A stretch of 7,136 nt of DNA from positions 13,857 to 20,992 of the forward strand of contig DIQY01000110.1 of the NCBI GenBank assembly GCA_002424295.1. Reading direction: 5' to 3'. The notes below the pieces were generated by a model. That model was not told where the DNA came from and searched no databases. It saw only the letters and a list, made by a program, of their open reading frames with translations. Positions 6,985-7,136 of this stretch are shown in pieces. This DNA is from Ruminococcaceae bacterium UBA5450 (GTDB lineage Bacteria > Bacillota > Clostridia > Oscillospirales > Acutalibacteraceae). The first letter of the stretch is position 1; each line of letters opens with the position of its first letter. Both the position numbers and the translations under genes were made by a program.

Positions 6985-7060
6985 TGGCTCCCCAAGTTGG
7001 ACTCGAACCAACGACCCTGCGATTAACAGTCGCATGCTCTACCGGCTGAGCTATTGAGGA
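6985..7060 (-). tRNA. tRNA-Asn (anticodon GTT)
   Basis: A complete 76-base tRNA. The acceptor stem TCCTCAA pairs with TTGGGGA (one G-U pair), the D stem is GCTC/GAGC, the anticodon stem TGCGA/TCGCA encloses CTGTTAA with anticodon GTT, and the T arm is GTTGG-TTCGAGT-CCAAC. The discriminator base is G, as usual for Asn, and the CCA end is encoded in the DNA. It follows 5S rRNA by only a few bases, so it is cut from the rRNA operon transcript. Confidence 0.97.
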
Positions 7061-7067
7061 ATATTAA

Positions 7068-7136
7068 TGTTGGCACTTACCTATTTTCCCGGGCCGTTAC
7101 CAGCCAAGTATCTTCGGCGCAAATGAGCTTAACTTC
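7068..7136 (-). rRNA. 5S ribosomal RNA, 3' part (5' end outside window)
   Basis: Read on the minus strand the right edge begins GAAGTTAAGCTC, the conserved 5S loop region, then GCGCCGAAGATACTTGG and a GGGAAAATAGGT block, ending near GTGCCAAC. These are the conserved helix and loop blocks of the 3' half of bacterial 5S rRNA. The exact 3' end is uncertain by about three bases because the pairing 5' strand is outside the window. It is the last rRNA gene of an operon entering from the right, with tRNA-Asn immediately behind it. Confidence 0.9.

Noticed and set aside
1..7136. Mobile element, prophage or defence island
   Set aside because: No transposase, integrase, phage gene, terminal inverted repeat or tRNA-end duplication was seen. 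The tRNA-Asn could serve as an attachment site, but no integrase or repeated tRNA end lies in the window.

Overview
The window looks like a Bacillota chromosome, most likely class Clostridia. The evidence is the moderately AT-rich coding sequence, strong AGGAGG-type ribosome binding sites, a 5S-tRNA-Asn tail of an rRNA operon with the CCA encoded in DNA, and protein types common in gut and anaerobic Clostridia (a DUF6320-like zinc-ribbon membrane protein, a split YjjP/YjjB exporter, a MutY with a C-X7-C iron-sulfur spacing). Genus cannot be set from the sequence alone.

Every gene is on the minus strand, so transcription runs from the high coordinates to the low ones. At the right edge is the 3' part of a 5S rRNA gene (about 7068-7136), then a complete tRNA-Asn(GTT) (6985-7060), then a strong intrinsic terminator whose stem begins at the base after the CCA end (6950-6984). 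This closes an rRNA operon that lies mostly outside the window.

The 157 bases from 6793 to 6949 hold the start of the next transcription unit: an extended -10 promoter (6853-6881), a perfect AAGCGCTT palindrome inside its spacer, and an exact 9-bp tandem repeat just upstream. Seven genes follow with almost no space between them: an RhlE-type DEAD-box RNA helicase (5200-6792), an HSL-family esterase (4202-5173), an HxxxDG acyltransferase of the alcohol acetyltransferase-like type (2971-4239), a zinc-ribbon six-helix membrane protein (2315-2974), YjjP-like (1532-2296) and YjjB-like (1055-1522) halves of a threonine/serine-type exporter, and MutY adenine glycosylase (1-1058, 3' end outside). The gaps are 26, -38, -4, 18, 9 and -4 bases. 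No terminator is visible between them, so they probably form one long operon.

The genes fall into three functional groups: RNA remodelling (helicase), a small acyl/ester cassette (esterase, acyltransferase, membrane zinc-ribbon protein), and exporter plus DNA repair. The acyl/ester cassette is the least understood part and the best candidate for an uncharacterised system: one enzyme that could make an ester or acyl conjugate, one that could cleave it, and a membrane partner, tightly coupled in translation. Its substrate cannot be read from the sequence. The rest is mostly ordinary core genome.
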